This document shows, piece after piece, positions 1 to 9,329 of a stretch of DNA of 64,000 bases. The translations under genes and the position numbers were made by a program. Source of the DNA: Hypoxylon rubiginosum (Eukaryota > Ascomycota > Sordariomycetes > Xylariales > Hypoxylaceae); assembly GCA_902806565.1 (NCBI GenBank), contig CADCXA010000040.1, positions 186,001 to 250,000 on the forward strand. The letters run 5' to 3'. Positions within the stretch are counted from its first letter, which is position 1; each line of letters begins with the position of its first letter. Under the pieces are notes generated by a model that saw only the letters and a list, made by a program, of their open reading frames with translations, did not search any database and was not told where the DNA came from.

Positions 1-42
1 ACGAGGCCCTTAGGGCGGGTTTCAGTCCACAGATCATACCAG

Positions 43-1935
43 ATGACCTTCTCTAGTACTATCAATTTTCGTATACCCAATAGCTTCCGCTCGATCCAAG
101 GAATCCGTCTACGTGACTATCAGGAAGAATGTATTCAATCTGTCCTCAACTCTTTAAAACATGGACATAAGCGACTAGGGATATCGCTAGCAACTGGTGC
201 TGGCAAGACTGTTATATTCACTCAGTTAATTGACCGGATCGAGCCCAATTCAAAAGAGTCCAACCAGACACTCATTTTAGCCCACAGGCGAGAGCTTGTG
301 GAGCAAGCAGCCAGACACTGTACCGCCGCCTACCCAGATAAGACGGTAGAAATAGAGATGGGAAATATGCGCGCCTCAGGGGCCGCAGATATCACCATTG
401 CTAGCATACAGAGTCTCATCTCCGGAGACCGCATCGACAAGTTTGATCCTAGACGGTTTAAGCTTATCCTCGTTGACGAAGCCCATCACATAGTAGCCCC
501 CGGATACTTGAGCACCCTAGAGCACTTCGGATTAGACAAGAAGAAGGATGATTCACCACTTCTAGTTGGCGTATCTGCCACCTTCTCTCGGTTTGATGGG
601 CTTCGGCTAGGTGCCGCGATAGATGAAATAGTGTACCACAAAGACTACGTCGACATGATTGGAGATAAATGGTTGTCAGACGTCATCTTCACGACCGTCG
701 AGTCAACGGCCGATATCTCAAGAGTCAAGAGCGGTAGCAACGGTGACTTTCAGCCCGGAGAGTTGTCTAAAGTAGTCAATACTAAGCAAATCAACGAGGT
801 TACAGTCCGAAGCTGGCTTGCAAAGGCTCCTGGACGGAAGTCTACACTTGTCTTCTGTGTAGACCTTGCGCATGTCGCTGGATTGACTCAGGCTTTCAAG
901 CAACACGGTGTTGATGCCAGATTTGTGACAGGAAACACGCCTAAACTCGAGAGGAGTGCGCTAGTAGATGCTTTCAGACGCGGAGAGTTCCCCGTTCTCC
1001 TTAACTGCGGTGTCTTCACTGAAGGAACGGATATTCCTAATATCGACTGTGTGATCTTGGCACGCCCGACCCGCTCCCGTAACCTATTAGTACAAATGAT
1101 AGGGAGAGGTATGCGGCTTCACCCAGACAAAACCAATTGCCACATCATCGACATGGTCTCGACTCTCGCTGCCGGCATAGTTACAACTCCTACGCTGTTT
1201 GGCCTCGATCCATCTGAGTTGGTCGAAGAAGCAACCGTCAAGGACATGCGAAGCTTGAAGGATGCGGTGCCAGATTCGAATGGAAATGACAGCAAGGAAA
1301 CACCTGGGAGTGTGAATGTGGGCAATGTCACCTTTGTCGATTATGATTCAGTCTTCGACTTGATTTCAGACACATCTGGCGAGAGACACATTCGGTCGAT
1401 TAGCCAGCACGCCTGGGTACAAGTCGGACCAAACAAATACGTGTTATCGGGCCCCCATGGAACTTATATACGGTTAGAAAAAGATGACGCTGCAGAGGAA
1501 GATATGGCCTCATGGATAGCTTCTGAAATTCGGGCTCTTCCTAAGGGTGTGTCAAAGTCTCCGTATGCTGCACCAAGACGACTCCTTACAGCGGCTACCT
1601 TTTCCGATGCCGTACACGGGGCGGACAAGTATGCATCTGAAAAGTACCCTCACCTCCTTATTTCAAGGCGTCAGAGGTGGCGCAGTGGCCCTCCTACAGA
1701 TGGGCAATTGCAGTTCTTGAATAGGTTACGAGGGGAGAAGGATAAAGTGCAAGCAACAGACATCACCAAGGGTAAAGCTGCAGACATGATTACGAAACTA
1801 CGACACGGGGCTCGAGGTCAATTTTCCAAGTTTGAAGCTCACCGACGTCAGAAAGACAGGCAGAATTTGGCGCGGGAGCAGGAGAAAGCCATGCAGCTAC
1901 AGGAGAGGGTTGCTGTTGGCCCCCTATCGACGTAG
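43..1935 (+). CDS. IRC3: Irc3-like mitochondrial DEAD/DEAH-box DNA helicase
   Basis: Superfamily 2 helicase of 630 residues. Visible motifs in order: a Q-like element RLRDYQ (22-27), Walker A TGAGKT (51-56), DEAH (145-148), SAT (178-180), TEGTDIP (326-332) and motif VI QMIGRGMR (351-358). This arrangement, with the start of RLRDYQEE only about 20 residues from the N terminus and a long C-terminal extension, fits the fungal Irc3 family, which acts on branched DNA in mitochondria (family knowledge). The N terminus is rich in Ser, Arg and Asn and has no acidic residue before residue 24, so it could be a mitochondrial presequence. Start uncertain: the frame stays open from base 1 to base 43 and the upstream codons are also Arg-rich without acidic residues, so the gene may begin left of the window. 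The stop is TAG at 1933. No intron is needed. Confidence 0.85.
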   Translation: MTFSSTINFRIPNSFRSIQGIRLRDYQEECIQSVLNSLKHGHKRLGISLATGAGKTVIFTQLIDRIEPNSKESNQTLILAHRRELVEQAARHCTAAYPDKTVEIEMGNMRASGAADITIASIQSLISGDRIDKFDPRRFKLILVDEAHHIVAPGYLSTLEHFGLDKKKDDSPLLVGVSATFSRFDGLRLGAAIDEIVYHKDYVDMIGDKWLSDVIFTTVESTADISRVKSGSNGDFQPGELSKVVNTKQINEVTVRSWLAKAPGRKSTLVFCVDLAHVAGLTQAFKQHGVDARFVTGNTPKLERSALVDAFRRGEFPVLLNCGVFTEGTDIPNIDCVILARPTRSRNLLVQMIGRGMRLHPDKTNCHIIDMVSTLAAGIVTTPTLFGLDPSELVEEATVKDMRSLKDAVPDSNGNDSKETPGSVNVGNVTFVDYDSVFDLISDTSGERHIRSISQHAWVQVGPNKYVLSGPHGTYIRLEKDDAAEEDMASWIASEIRALPKGVSKSPYAAPRRLLTAATFSDAVHGADKYASEKYPHLLISRRQRWRSGPPTDGQLQFLNRLRGEKDKVQATDITKGKAADMITKLRHGARGQFSKFEAHRRQKDRQNLAREQEKAMQLQERVAVGPLST

Positions 1936-2562
1936 CCTGGTAAACCTAATGGCCTGAGGTAGATACTGGTGTTATTCGCCCATTGAACGCTAATTCTAGA
2001 CTCCAAAGGGTAATTTAACAGATGTTCCAGGCGCTAATGCAGTAACTTGCTATTGTTCATGCCATTTGGTGCCCATTGTGCCCGTTGCTACCTACCTAGG
2101 TAGAGGAGTTGTGATGCACCGACACTACTAAGGTACGTCTGCATCCGAGCAACGGCGGTTATTCCAGTCACTGTATTACTCGATATCTGAGCACACAAGT
2201 TTTTAAAACATCGAATCGTTTCACTTCACCTTTTCTTCCCACACACATTCAGTTTCCGTGCACATCGAATCTTTCAGCAAACCGTCTCTCACACAAACCA
2301 CAACACATAACACATCTCTGAATAACGACATCTATCTCACACTCCTCAAGCATATTGTGCGCTCCAGTCTAATAGTACAATGCACTTCAATCATATCATG
2401 CTCCTTAAACATACACTGCACTTGAATCGATACGTCTCAACTATTTGTGCATCCAAGACACTCCCCCCTATCATCCTCCTCTATTCCATGCATTCTACTC
2501 AAGACATTACGCACTATCTACACCGAAGCATCAATTGTGGTACATCTCTCACCGAAAACACG
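1936..2562. promoter_or_regulatory. intergenic region and probable 5' leader of the next gene
   Basis: No gene is seen. From about 2215 the + strand becomes C/T- and then C/A-rich (for example around 2220-2340), which is typical of fungal promoters and 5' untranslated leaders. The in-frame ATG at 2380 lies inside this C/A/T-rich composition, which continues to about 2560; I therefore treat 2380-2562 as probable leader rather than coding sequence. Confidence 0.4.
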
Positions 2563-3870
2563 ATGGACTCAAAAGTGTCAAAGCCCACTCCACCCTCGAG
2601 TCTACTCACAGCGATGCTCAAAGATGACATGGCACCAAAGCAAAAGCGCCTAAGGTTCTCAGTGTATCCGACCACGATGTCGCCTCCTGTACAGCCACAG
2701 TCGGCTAAGTCTAACTGGATGCAATATCCGCCAAAGGAGGTCCCAAGATACGATCTCCCTGATCCTTATGTTCCACCCACTAACGGACTCTGGGGCGCTG
2801 AAGAGTTGGTTGATAGCTATGCCAATCAGCTCGATGAACTTGGACGCAAGATAAAGGATGCTAACGAAGCTCGAAAATCTCTTTACACCGATTCAGAAGT
2901 CCACCAGAAACTTGAGCTTCACTCATTTCTCCGACAAACCTACGCCAATGGTGCATTTGATATTCAGACGCGAATTAATGCCTGGGAAAAGGCACTGACC
3001 CTTCAAGACGAGCTGGAGCCCGAACGTCAAGCAATTCTTAAACGAGATAAAGTCTTGATCAATAAGATTCTACTCGAGTATAAGGCTTATACCGATGTCA
3101 GATCATACGAGGCAGAAGCATCAGAAGCACAGGCACTCGCCTGCCTACGTGCTGAAGAGACTCGAAAGAATGCTAAGAAACTTACCAGGGTCGAACGCAA
3201 CGTCAAGCACATGTTCGGGTTCAGTTTAGACAGATTACGATCACAGGAGCCAATACTTTTATCTCAAAAAGACACTCATCCTATTCAATCTCAATCACCA
3301 CCCGTACCCGACTGGTTCCCTATTCTGCGATCCAAGTTCAAGCAGCTTCTACCTGACGGGGATATTGCCGATGCCTTCAAGGCTTTGCTCCAGTTAATCG
3401 ACAAACTACAGAATGAGGTAGAATACTGGAACCGACGAGGCGGCGCGAAGAGCTGGGACAGGATCTGGCATGAGCCAAACAAGAGGTGGCCGCATGAGTT
3501 CCAGCGGCTCAAGGGTGGCTGGTGGAAGTGTAGATCCGCCCCTGACGCCCCTCTCGCTGAACGGCGGTGTCCTGTCTGCCACGTCAAACCAAAGAAGACG
3601 GCACAGCAACCTAACCGGCAGAACCCCCAGGGGAAGCTTGATACCGTCATGGAATGCATCCATGTCGCCATGGAAGAAGTGGCTAAGACGGATCAAGCTG
3701 TGGTTAGACAGCGCCTCCAGCAAGAACAGGAACGTAAAAGTAACAGCAGCAAGATACACAACGAAGTTCCCCTTCACCAACACGTTCAGCCGACAGCTGA
3801 TGGGCCCGTCAACAGTGTCAACAGTTTTAACTATAGCCTTCTCCACGGCCTTGAAGATCCACTACGCTAA
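2563..3870 (+). CDS. hypothetical protein with coiled-coil region and a CPVC motif
   Basis: No family recognised. An uninterrupted frame of 435 codons from ATG 2563 (context ACACG-ATG-G). The same frame also has an ATG at 2380, which would add 61 residues of low-complexity, leader-like sequence; I prefer 2563 because codon composition changes there. The protein starts Ser/Thr/Pro-rich, then has long charged helical stretches (roughly residues 85-240, rich in Glu, Lys, Leu and Ala, likely coiled coil), then a tryptophan-rich segment (WDRIWHEPNKRWP). A single Cys-x2-Cys pair follows (C336, C339 in RRCPVCH), with a basic patch after it and a Gln-rich tail. One Cys pair alone is not a full zinc finger. 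It lies between a housekeeping helicase and a decayed region and could be lineage-specific. Overlapping frames on both strands (3291-3940) are shadows. Confidence 0.65.
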   Translation: MDSKVSKPTPPSSLLTAMLKDDMAPKQKRLRFSVYPTTMSPPVQPQSAKSNWMQYPPKEVPRYDLPDPYVPPTNGLWGAEELVDSYANQLDELGRKIKDANEARKSLYTDSEVHQKLELHSFLRQTYANGAFDIQTRINAWEKALTLQDELEPERQAILKRDKVLINKILLEYKAYTDVRSYEAEASEAQALACLRAEETRKNAKKLTRVERNVKHMFGFSLDRLRSQEPILLSQKDTHPIQSQSPPVPDWFPILRSKFKQLLPDGDIADAFKALLQLIDKLQNEVEYWNRRGGAKSWDRIWHEPNKRWPHEFQRLKGGWWKCRSAPDAPLAERRCPVCHVKPKKTAQQPNRQNPQGKLDTVMECIHVAMEEVAKTDQAVVRQRLQQEQERKSNSSKIHNEVPLHQHVQPTADGPVNSVNSFNYSLLHGLEDPLR

Positions 3871-3961
3871 TTGCTCTTCGAGCTTCGGGGTAGATGAAAC
3901 GCTTTCTTCTACTTTACTTGGTGGCGGCGGCGCTGGATGAAGGGCACGCATCTCCGTCTTT

Positions 3962-4002
3962 GGATGCTGATGCCGATGCCGATGCCGATGCCGATGCCGA
4001 TG
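3962..4002 (+). repeat. (GATGCC)n hexanucleotide microsatellite
   Basis: About six imperfect copies of GATGCC/GATGCT, beginning GGATGCTGATGCC and ending at CGATGAAAC. It lies just downstream of the hypothetical gene and marks the start of the low-complexity accessory stretch. Confidence 0.85.
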
Positions 4003-4159
4003 AAACGACGCCTACAAGGGAGCTCGGTGGTAAATCCTAGCATCATCTTGATAAAGACAAGAGCAAAATCCTACCAAAAATGTAAGGTCTTTGCAGACAA
4101 CGACTTGCAATGACTATACCTACTCCTTTTGTCTCTCGGCATTCCATCGCAGCGTATCC

Positions 4160-4255
4160 GACGACTCCCTCCCTCCCTCCCTCCCTCTCTCCCCATCTCT
4201 CTCCCCATCCCATCACGGCATATCTACGCCTCCTACATCCCTCTCTCCCCTCTAT
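4160..4255 (+). repeat. C/T-rich low-complexity tract
   Basis: Runs of CCCT/CTCCC (TCCCTCCCTCCC and TCTCTCCCC units) between 4165 and 4250. It could be a decayed promoter or simple repeat; it produces spurious Ser/Pro reading frames. Confidence 0.6.
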
Positions 4256-4269
4256 ATTCCTCCTTTCTA

Positions 4270-4334
4270 ACGGAGTCGGTTCAGCATAATGCGGTCACGA
4301 TTTCTGCCCAAGTTGCGACGATCTCGGCTCAGGA
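4270..4334 (+). repeat. diverged duplicate, copy A (paired with 7495-7559)
   Basis: Aligned by hand without gaps to 7495-7559, 51 of 65 bases match. Both copies translate in the same frame into related peptides (SVQHNAVTISAQVAT here, LVQRNADMISAYVAT there), so the pair looks like two remnants of one coding family rather than noncoding repeat. The copies are 3.2 kb apart in direct orientation. Confidence 0.6.
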
Positions 4335-4718
4335 GAGCGGCATTGGCAACTTGACTTTAGTTGCCGGCCAGCCGTACGGCACCTACGGCATCACTAGACA
4401 GCATCATCCTACCGCAAGTGTGTTGCGCACGGGCGGCTTGGCCTAGAGCTACCCCTGTCCTGCCCTCTGTCAAGAGGCAGGGCATCGCGATGGTGCGGAG
4501 GCGTGCCTCTGAAGGCCTTCATCCTGGCCGGCTCCATCAAGACGAAGGAGAAAGCTATCGCCACGGATCGGCGTGTCCAGGGACATGTCAACTCTAGCCA
4601 GCAGACTGGCTATCCCAAACTGGCCCCGCCGCTGGATCGAATTCGAAGAGCGACCGGCTGGCGTGGGGAAATCCCGACATCGAGGTAGACACGTATCTGT
4701 GGAATAATCTCTCTTTAG

Positions 4719-5038
4719 ATGACCGACATCGAGGCTAAAAAGCGGCAAGCAGAGGAGACCCAACAGAACAACGATGATGAAGACCAAGCAGTACTTTTGA
4801 CTTTTTTTTCTTTTTCTCCCACACTCTTTTCCCTCCTTTCTTCCTCCTTCCTCCTTCCTCCTATTTCAAACACCGCCACAATGATTATGACGGTGCTGTG
4901 AGAGAATTCCTTCCGTAGTGGACAACGTGGAGTTCGTCTCAACGCAGGTGGCCTGCCCTGCTCCCGACGAGGACGAGATGAAGGACAGGGTGCCTTCCGT
5001 GAAGAAGGCGCGAGAGCATATGGGCTTGCAGTTTAACT
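4719..5038 (+). pseudogene. coding relics upstream of the F-box fragment
   Basis: Two short stretches look coding but do not join. From 4719 the frame reads TDIEAKKRQAEETQQNNDDED, a charged peptide that runs into a T-rich tract at 4800. From about 4932 to the TAA at 5036 the frame reads VACPAPDEDEMKDRVPSVKK and continues to MGLQFN. C-ending codons and alternating charged residues suggest former protein-coding sequence. No start, splice pattern or family can be assigned. They may be the 5' part of the decayed F-box gene at 5285; this is inference from position only. Confidence 0.35.
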
Positions 5039-5284
5039 AAGTTCACGGCGACAACAACGGTAACGGTAACATAATCATCAAAGAAGGCTAAGGACAACAA
5101 CATTCCTCTACGAATCGGACTTATCTTCGTCATTACTGGGGACGCCAAGAGGTCGAGTCGCAAGCTGACGAAGAGTCTCCCAACGGCCTCAGAGGCCTCT
5201 CCGGATACATCTTCAGTTACTAGCCTGGGGACCCCATAGCTAGTCTCATACTACAGTCCCTTACCTTTGAAGACGGCTCCGTTA

Positions 5285-5514
5285 GATGTTATCAACATCC
5301 CCGAGTTGCTCGAGGGCATCCTTTTCAACCTTCCCTATCCATGTGCGGTCTCCTATTCAATGCGCAAAGGGTATCCAAGGAATGGAAGAGCGTAATGGTC
5401 AATTTCCGCCAAGGCTTCCGAACCTATCGCGGAGTACTAGACTCCAGAGTCAGTCGGGCTCCCAAGCCGGTCGCTTTGTTGAACATCATCCCAGAGAATG
5501 GTGTTCAAAAGTGA
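5285..5514 (+). pseudogene. F-box protein remnant with a frameshift
   Basis: The frame from 5285 reads VINIPELLEGILFNLP, a good match to the first helix of fungal F-box domains (consensus like LPELLExILLxLP). Near 5340 the reading frame shifts, and from 5347 it continues LLFNAQRVSKEWKSVM, the second half of an F-box, then FRQGFRTYRGVLDS, ending with a TGA at 5512. Both halves are in the right order and spacing, so one indel explains the break. Intact relatives recruit substrates to SCF ubiquitin ligases (family knowledge). No full-length frame exists, so this is a relic, not a working gene. F-box genes are a common expanding and decaying family in filamentous fungi. Confidence 0.6.
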
Positions 5515-5659
5515 TGGGACAGGGCGTCACAGAAGGGAGAGGTCCCGCAGATACAGACATCCCTGAAATAACCACTTCGGCTCTGCAAGTGGCTATATTG
5601 CCAAGGAACCGTCACGTTCGGACAGCTATCTAGGCTGAGCCTAGAGGTAATTTGCCCCT

Positions 5660-5840
5660 TTTATGAGGTGAACCACTTCGAGTTATCCTCGGCGAAGGAC
5701 ATACATTGCTACTTAGCCGCAATTACCAGGCGGCGCCGCCAGGCGATCCGACAGGTCGATCTGGTCGGCCGCCGGCTATACAACACATTCATCTCCTTCG
5801 ATAACTTCGGACACTGTCGCCCCTCGGGCTTCAAACTCGG
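5660..5840 (+). pseudogene. coding relic with RRRRQAIR motif and an intron-like donor
   Basis: The frame through 5668 reads HCYLAAITRRRRQAIRQVDL and then VGRRLYNTFISFDNFGHCRP, ending in SGFKLG at a GTACGT donor near 5840. The RRxxIRxxDL pattern resembles the region following the F-box or 2EXR-type domain in fungal hypothetical proteins; that resemblance is from memory and weak. After the donor no convincing next exon is seen, and upstream of 5650 the frame closes. Probably the distal part of the same decayed gene as the F-box fragment, 150 bp upstream. Confidence 0.4.
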
Positions 5841-6133
5841 TACGTATCAAAGGCTCATTAGTCTCTTTGCAACATTTTATAAGTCACTAGCCATCTGACT
5901 GCCTCTGTTGGAGGAGCTCCTGCTTTCTCTTATGGAGCACTCACCTTTTATTCCCAAACAACACCTGCCTCTCCCTAGGAGCACTCGCCTCTTCTTCACC
6001 TAATACCGGTGCTAGAGTAGCTACACCGAATCAACACTCGATCTCGGTAGCTCCCAACCTACTTCAGTTAGACCTCCAAGTTTAAGCAACGGCGTTTTCG
6101 GATACTGACTCTGTTACAATAGGCCCCACGGCA

Positions 6134-6455
6134 ATGGCCATGATGCCCACGCTCATGAAAGAGAGCGTATATTCAACACGATCATCCAAGATGTCCAGGA
6201 CTTTAGAGCAAGCGAATCCACTCGCCAAATTGGAACGGAAGAAGAGAGACAAAACTACTACGAGTCGGCCCAGGCACTCTGTGTCGCTGCCGGCATCAAG
6301 GGGGGGGCTCGCCCAAGAGGAGAAGACTCTCAAATAGAAACGAGATAAGGACCTCTACGAGGCCGCCATGGCGGCATCTATGTCCAAGGACAAAAACACC
6401 ATCCGCAAGTCATCCATCGACCTCCGTGCACGCGGCCAAGCAGGCTCGTCCGTTT
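6134..6455 (+). pseudogene. frameshifted charged-protein relic
   Basis: Two overlapping frames read like one interrupted protein. One contains QDVQDFRASESTRQIGTEEE followed by RQNYYESAQALCVAAGIKGG; the next contains KRDKDLYEAAMAASMSKDKN and ends at TAG near 6457. The run of G at 6300-6306 is a likely indel site. The KxLYEAAxAxSM part resembles KQLYETTIAVSM at about 8440-8480, suggesting that both descend from one family. No known domain is recognised. Confidence 0.4.
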
Positions 6456-6912
6456 AGTCGAGGCGGGAGATCCTCAAAGAAATCAACGAGATTGAGTCCA
6501 GCGATACTACTCATCCCTGTGGTCTGGTTGGCATCTTCGCCTTCTGGATCTACACCGACGAGATCTAGGGTGAGTTGACTGCGTCGACATCAATACCACA
6601 GCGCATGAGCTCCCACAACAAGGATTGCGACACCTCGCTCCAGGACCGGAGCCTTTATTCACCTGCTAGCTTGAGCATCCCCGTTCCTAGCCAACACCAT
6701 GCTGGGACGCATCGCAACATTACCTATCCGAGTCCTCCTAGGAGGGTTCAGCATACCCAAGCCCGCCAGGAGGGCTCATCCTTTTCCCATCGCTAGGGAT
6801 CCCACTTTCTAGCCTCGTCAGAGGCGAATATTACAATTGGCTGCATGCTCTAGAACGCCCTATTGCGAACCTCTTCGCCGAGAGAGTGTTTAGCAAGCCA
6901 TCAATGCCTTGG

Positions 6913-6968
6913 CCGAGTCTTCCTCCGAGGGAGACAGTGACCGAGTCTTCTTCGGAGGAAGACAGTGG
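6913..6968 (+). repeat. 28-bp tandem duplication encoding ESSSE
   Basis: Two adjacent 28-bp units, each starting CCGAGTCTTC. Each encodes ESSSE-x-DS in one frame, but the 28-bp period is not a multiple of three, so the second copy is out of frame with the first. The duplication is therefore itself a frameshift in whatever protein was here. Confidence 0.75.
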
Positions 6969-7100
6969 CTGGCTCCGAACTCGAAGGTCGTCCTTTACCA
7001 AGGGCGCCATCCCTTAGCATGGCCCAGCTCTGGTATACACATCGCCTTGTCTACCGCGGTTGCCACTCCTACAGCCGCTAAGGTTGTTCGTGCTCCTGCT

Positions 7101-7196
7101 GTTTGCACTGCTGCTGTTCGCACTGCTGCTCCTCGTCATCTTGCTCCCGGCGGCGCTTCCGATCCCGGCGGCGCTTCCAATCCCGGCGGCGCTTCC
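7101..7196 (+). repeat. nested 15-bp and 18-bp tandem repeats
   Basis: Two copies of a 15-bp unit (GTTTGCACTGCTGCT, GTTCGCACTGCTGCT) at 7101-7130 are followed by three copies of an 18-bp unit starting TCCCGGCGGCGCTTCC at 7145, 7163 and 7181. In one frame they give Cys-rich then Arg-rich peptides (CCCSHCCSSSSCS, then RRRFRS repeats); in another, Gly/Ala-rich peptides. A 142-codon open frame (6909-7337) crosses them but has no recognisable domain. Confidence 0.7.
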
Positions 7197-7494
7197 GTCG
7201 CGGTAGGTCGAGCTACTCGAGCTGGGGCCGGTCGGCAGGCTCTACGCCCTATGGCAATCTCCGAGTTGTCAGCTCGATGGCACACGCGGTCATTGCCGCC
7301 GCCATCTCCGGTGGCTAAAGAAATCACCACATCCTGACCCAAGGCCGAGCCTACGGCCTCGGCGCCAGTAGCGCTGCCCGGAATCCCTTCCAAGCATCCT
7401 CCTCCTGTGTTCTGAGCACCATCACAGAGATTTGGCTAGCGAATCGCGCATATCGTGGCTCGACTGCGAACTTGTGGCCTCTGGTTCTCTTCCG

Positions 7495-7559
7495 ACGGTG
7501 TTAGTTCAGCGGAATGCGGACATGATTTCTGCCTACGTTGCTACGACCTTAGTTCAGGA
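7495..7559 (+). repeat. diverged duplicate, copy B (paired with 4270-4334)
   Basis: Gap-free partner of 4270-4334 with 51 of 65 matching bases by hand count. Here the frame stays open further (ORF 7432-8001), continuing into Gln-rich sequence and then the poly-serine microsatellite. Confidence 0.6.
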
Positions 7560-7804
7560 CACTAACAACAGGACTCTCCTACAGCTCAGGAGAAGAGAAA
7601 CAAAACACTCCAGCTCAGGAGAGCAACAGCAATACACTCCTCCAGCTACCCCGGCCCTCCACAAGACTATCAACAAATGCAAAGAGGCCTATTCACCAAG
7701 ACTCTCTTTCGACAGCTCGCTCTGGTTCACCACTAGAAATTCTCTGCCGCGTCACCTGATCCATAATCGCAATTCCGATCAACTATACTATCTCCTCAGT
7801 CTCT

Positions 7805-7903
7805 CTCTCTCCTACTCTCCCTCCTCCTCCTCCTCCTCCTCCTCCTCCTCCTCCTCCTCCTCCTCCTCCTCTCCATCCTCCTCTCCATCCTCCTCTCCCT
7901 CCA
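7805..7903 (+). repeat. (TCC)n microsatellite
   Basis: About 17 uninterrupted TCC units (from about 7822) flanked by imperfect CTC and TCCTCTCCA units. In the open frame 7432-8001 this would encode polyserine. Length polymorphism between strains is expected. Confidence 0.9.
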
Positions 7904-7930
7904 TCTTTTGTGGTCGCAAGTTTACGGACC

Positions 7931-8684
7931 ACGTCGTCGTGACTTCAAATGTCGTAGAGGCGGTCGCCTCTAAGGCCAAGCGTAAGTTTTCTTTCACTTG
8001 ATGTTCGGATATGAGCTGATAAGACACTCATCTAGCAGCGCCTAAGACTAAGGGTAAGGCCAAGGCTCTTGAACCCTCTGCCACCGACCTTCATCTTGAG
8101 GTATGTAATACCTATCTTCTTAAAATGATACCTTTAATAAATATAGAAGGTATTTTTATGACCATCAGCTAATTGGCTTTTTATTACAGCGAGGTGACCT
8201 TCTTAGTAGTGGAACGACGCGACATCCGGGCTATTAAGGCCTGTATCGACACCCTTCACGCCAAGGGCTGGTTCCGCTACTCAGTTGGTCACACCAATGC
8301 TATGCGGACGCTCGTAATCCTGCGCAACTGGGACCAGCTGAAGCCGACCAGTACGGCGCGTCAAAACGCCATGGGTTGCCCTGAAAATGGGCCACAAACT
8401 AGAGTCCAAGGCAGTCAAGAAGAATCGCGTCAAGAAGACGGCTAAGCAGCTTTACGAGACTACTATAGCGGTGTCTATGACCGAGGATGAGTATCACGAG
8501 AGGCTCACCAAACTCGAAAAGCGAGAGTGGGGTGGAGGAGTTTAAGGCCACTACTCAAGAGGAACAATAGACGGACTCTAGAGAGTTCACGCAGTGGATT
8601 GGGGAGCTTGAGACCGCTACTCGAGCCGATCCCATGGCGGCGGCAACACGGGTCTTGGCTTATATAAAATCCAAGGGTATATAA
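7931..8684 (+). pseudogene. spliced gene relic, frameshifted, unknown family
   Basis: Two intron-like gaps are visible: 7982-8034 (GTAAGT donor, CTGAT, TAG) and 8101-8189 (GTATGT donor, TTACAG). The exon between reads APKTKGKAKALEPSATDLHLE. The exon after 8190 continues in a frame one base off the expected splice phase (ERRDIRAIKACIDTLHAKGW, then FRYSVGHTNAMRTLVILRNW). The frame changes again near 8380 to KMGHKLESKAVKKNRVKKTA with KQLYETTIAVSM, and once more after 8540 to EEFKATTQEEQ, a TAG, then FTQWIGELETATRADPMAAA and a TAA at 8682. So there are at least three frame changes and one internal stop. No family recognised; very Lys/Glu-rich. Confidence 0.5.
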
Positions 8685-8723
8685 TAAAGAAACCCAAGTC
8701 TACTCCTCGACAGCAAGACGATA

Positions 8724-9284
8724 ATGTCGAACACTCTTCTCTTTCAGAATTCCCGCTCTCTGGCACGCACATTCCGAAGAGCAAGCATCTCTAGGAGAAC
8801 GATCCATCACATCGTTACTGAGGGATGTGATACCAGAAACGAGCCGGGGAGGTCAAGATCAAGCTCGCCTTCATCGGCTCGAGACACGGCAATCGCAGAG
8901 AACAGGGGCCCTACGGAGGATATCGAGAGCTGGCAATCGTTGCCGATGCTGAAGAAGTTACTAGTGGCTAGGTATAACCTTTGCCTCGATCACCCCGATC
9001 GGTATGACAATCGGTATCGGCGTGCTTCGGAACTTCAATGGCAACAATTCGAGAACTTCAATCGCTATTAGTACTCTCAACACCTTGTCAGCAGGCATAC
9101 TCGTATGGGTCGGGATGGCAAGATAAGCGATGATAACGAGGAAGAGGCACCGGTATAGCTCCTTTATGAACTACCCGCCGACGTGCCCCTCGAGCAGCCC
9201 ATCGAGCAGTCTGGAGATATGACCTACCAGGATGCTTGCCAAGATCCCGGCCTCAAGGATGCCAAGGACACCCGTGAGTGGTGA
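8724..9284 (+). pseudogene. relic with in-frame TAG stops, unknown family
   Basis: An ATG at 8724 opens 115 codons ending SELQWQQFENFNRY and TAG at 9069. The same frame stays coding-like beyond the stop (SQHLVSRHTRMGRDGKISDD), meets a second TAG at 9156, and continues LLYELPADVPLEQPIEQSGD, then DACQDPGLKDAKDTREW, to a TGA at 9282 or a possible GTGAGT donor at 9274. Both stops are TAG and would be CAG (Gln) with one C-to-T change, as RIP or ordinary deamination would leave. The first 115 codons could still be expressed as a short protein. No domain recognised. Confidence 0.5.
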
Positions 9285-9329
9285 TACCTTCAATGAGCAT
9301 GCCAATGGACGATTGGTGAGCGACAAGAT

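Noticed and set aside
7103..7318. Small Cys-rich, Arg-rich secreted or antimicrobial-like peptide
   Set aside because: The Cys and Arg runs come directly from the 15-bp and 18-bp tandem repeats and there is no signal peptide.
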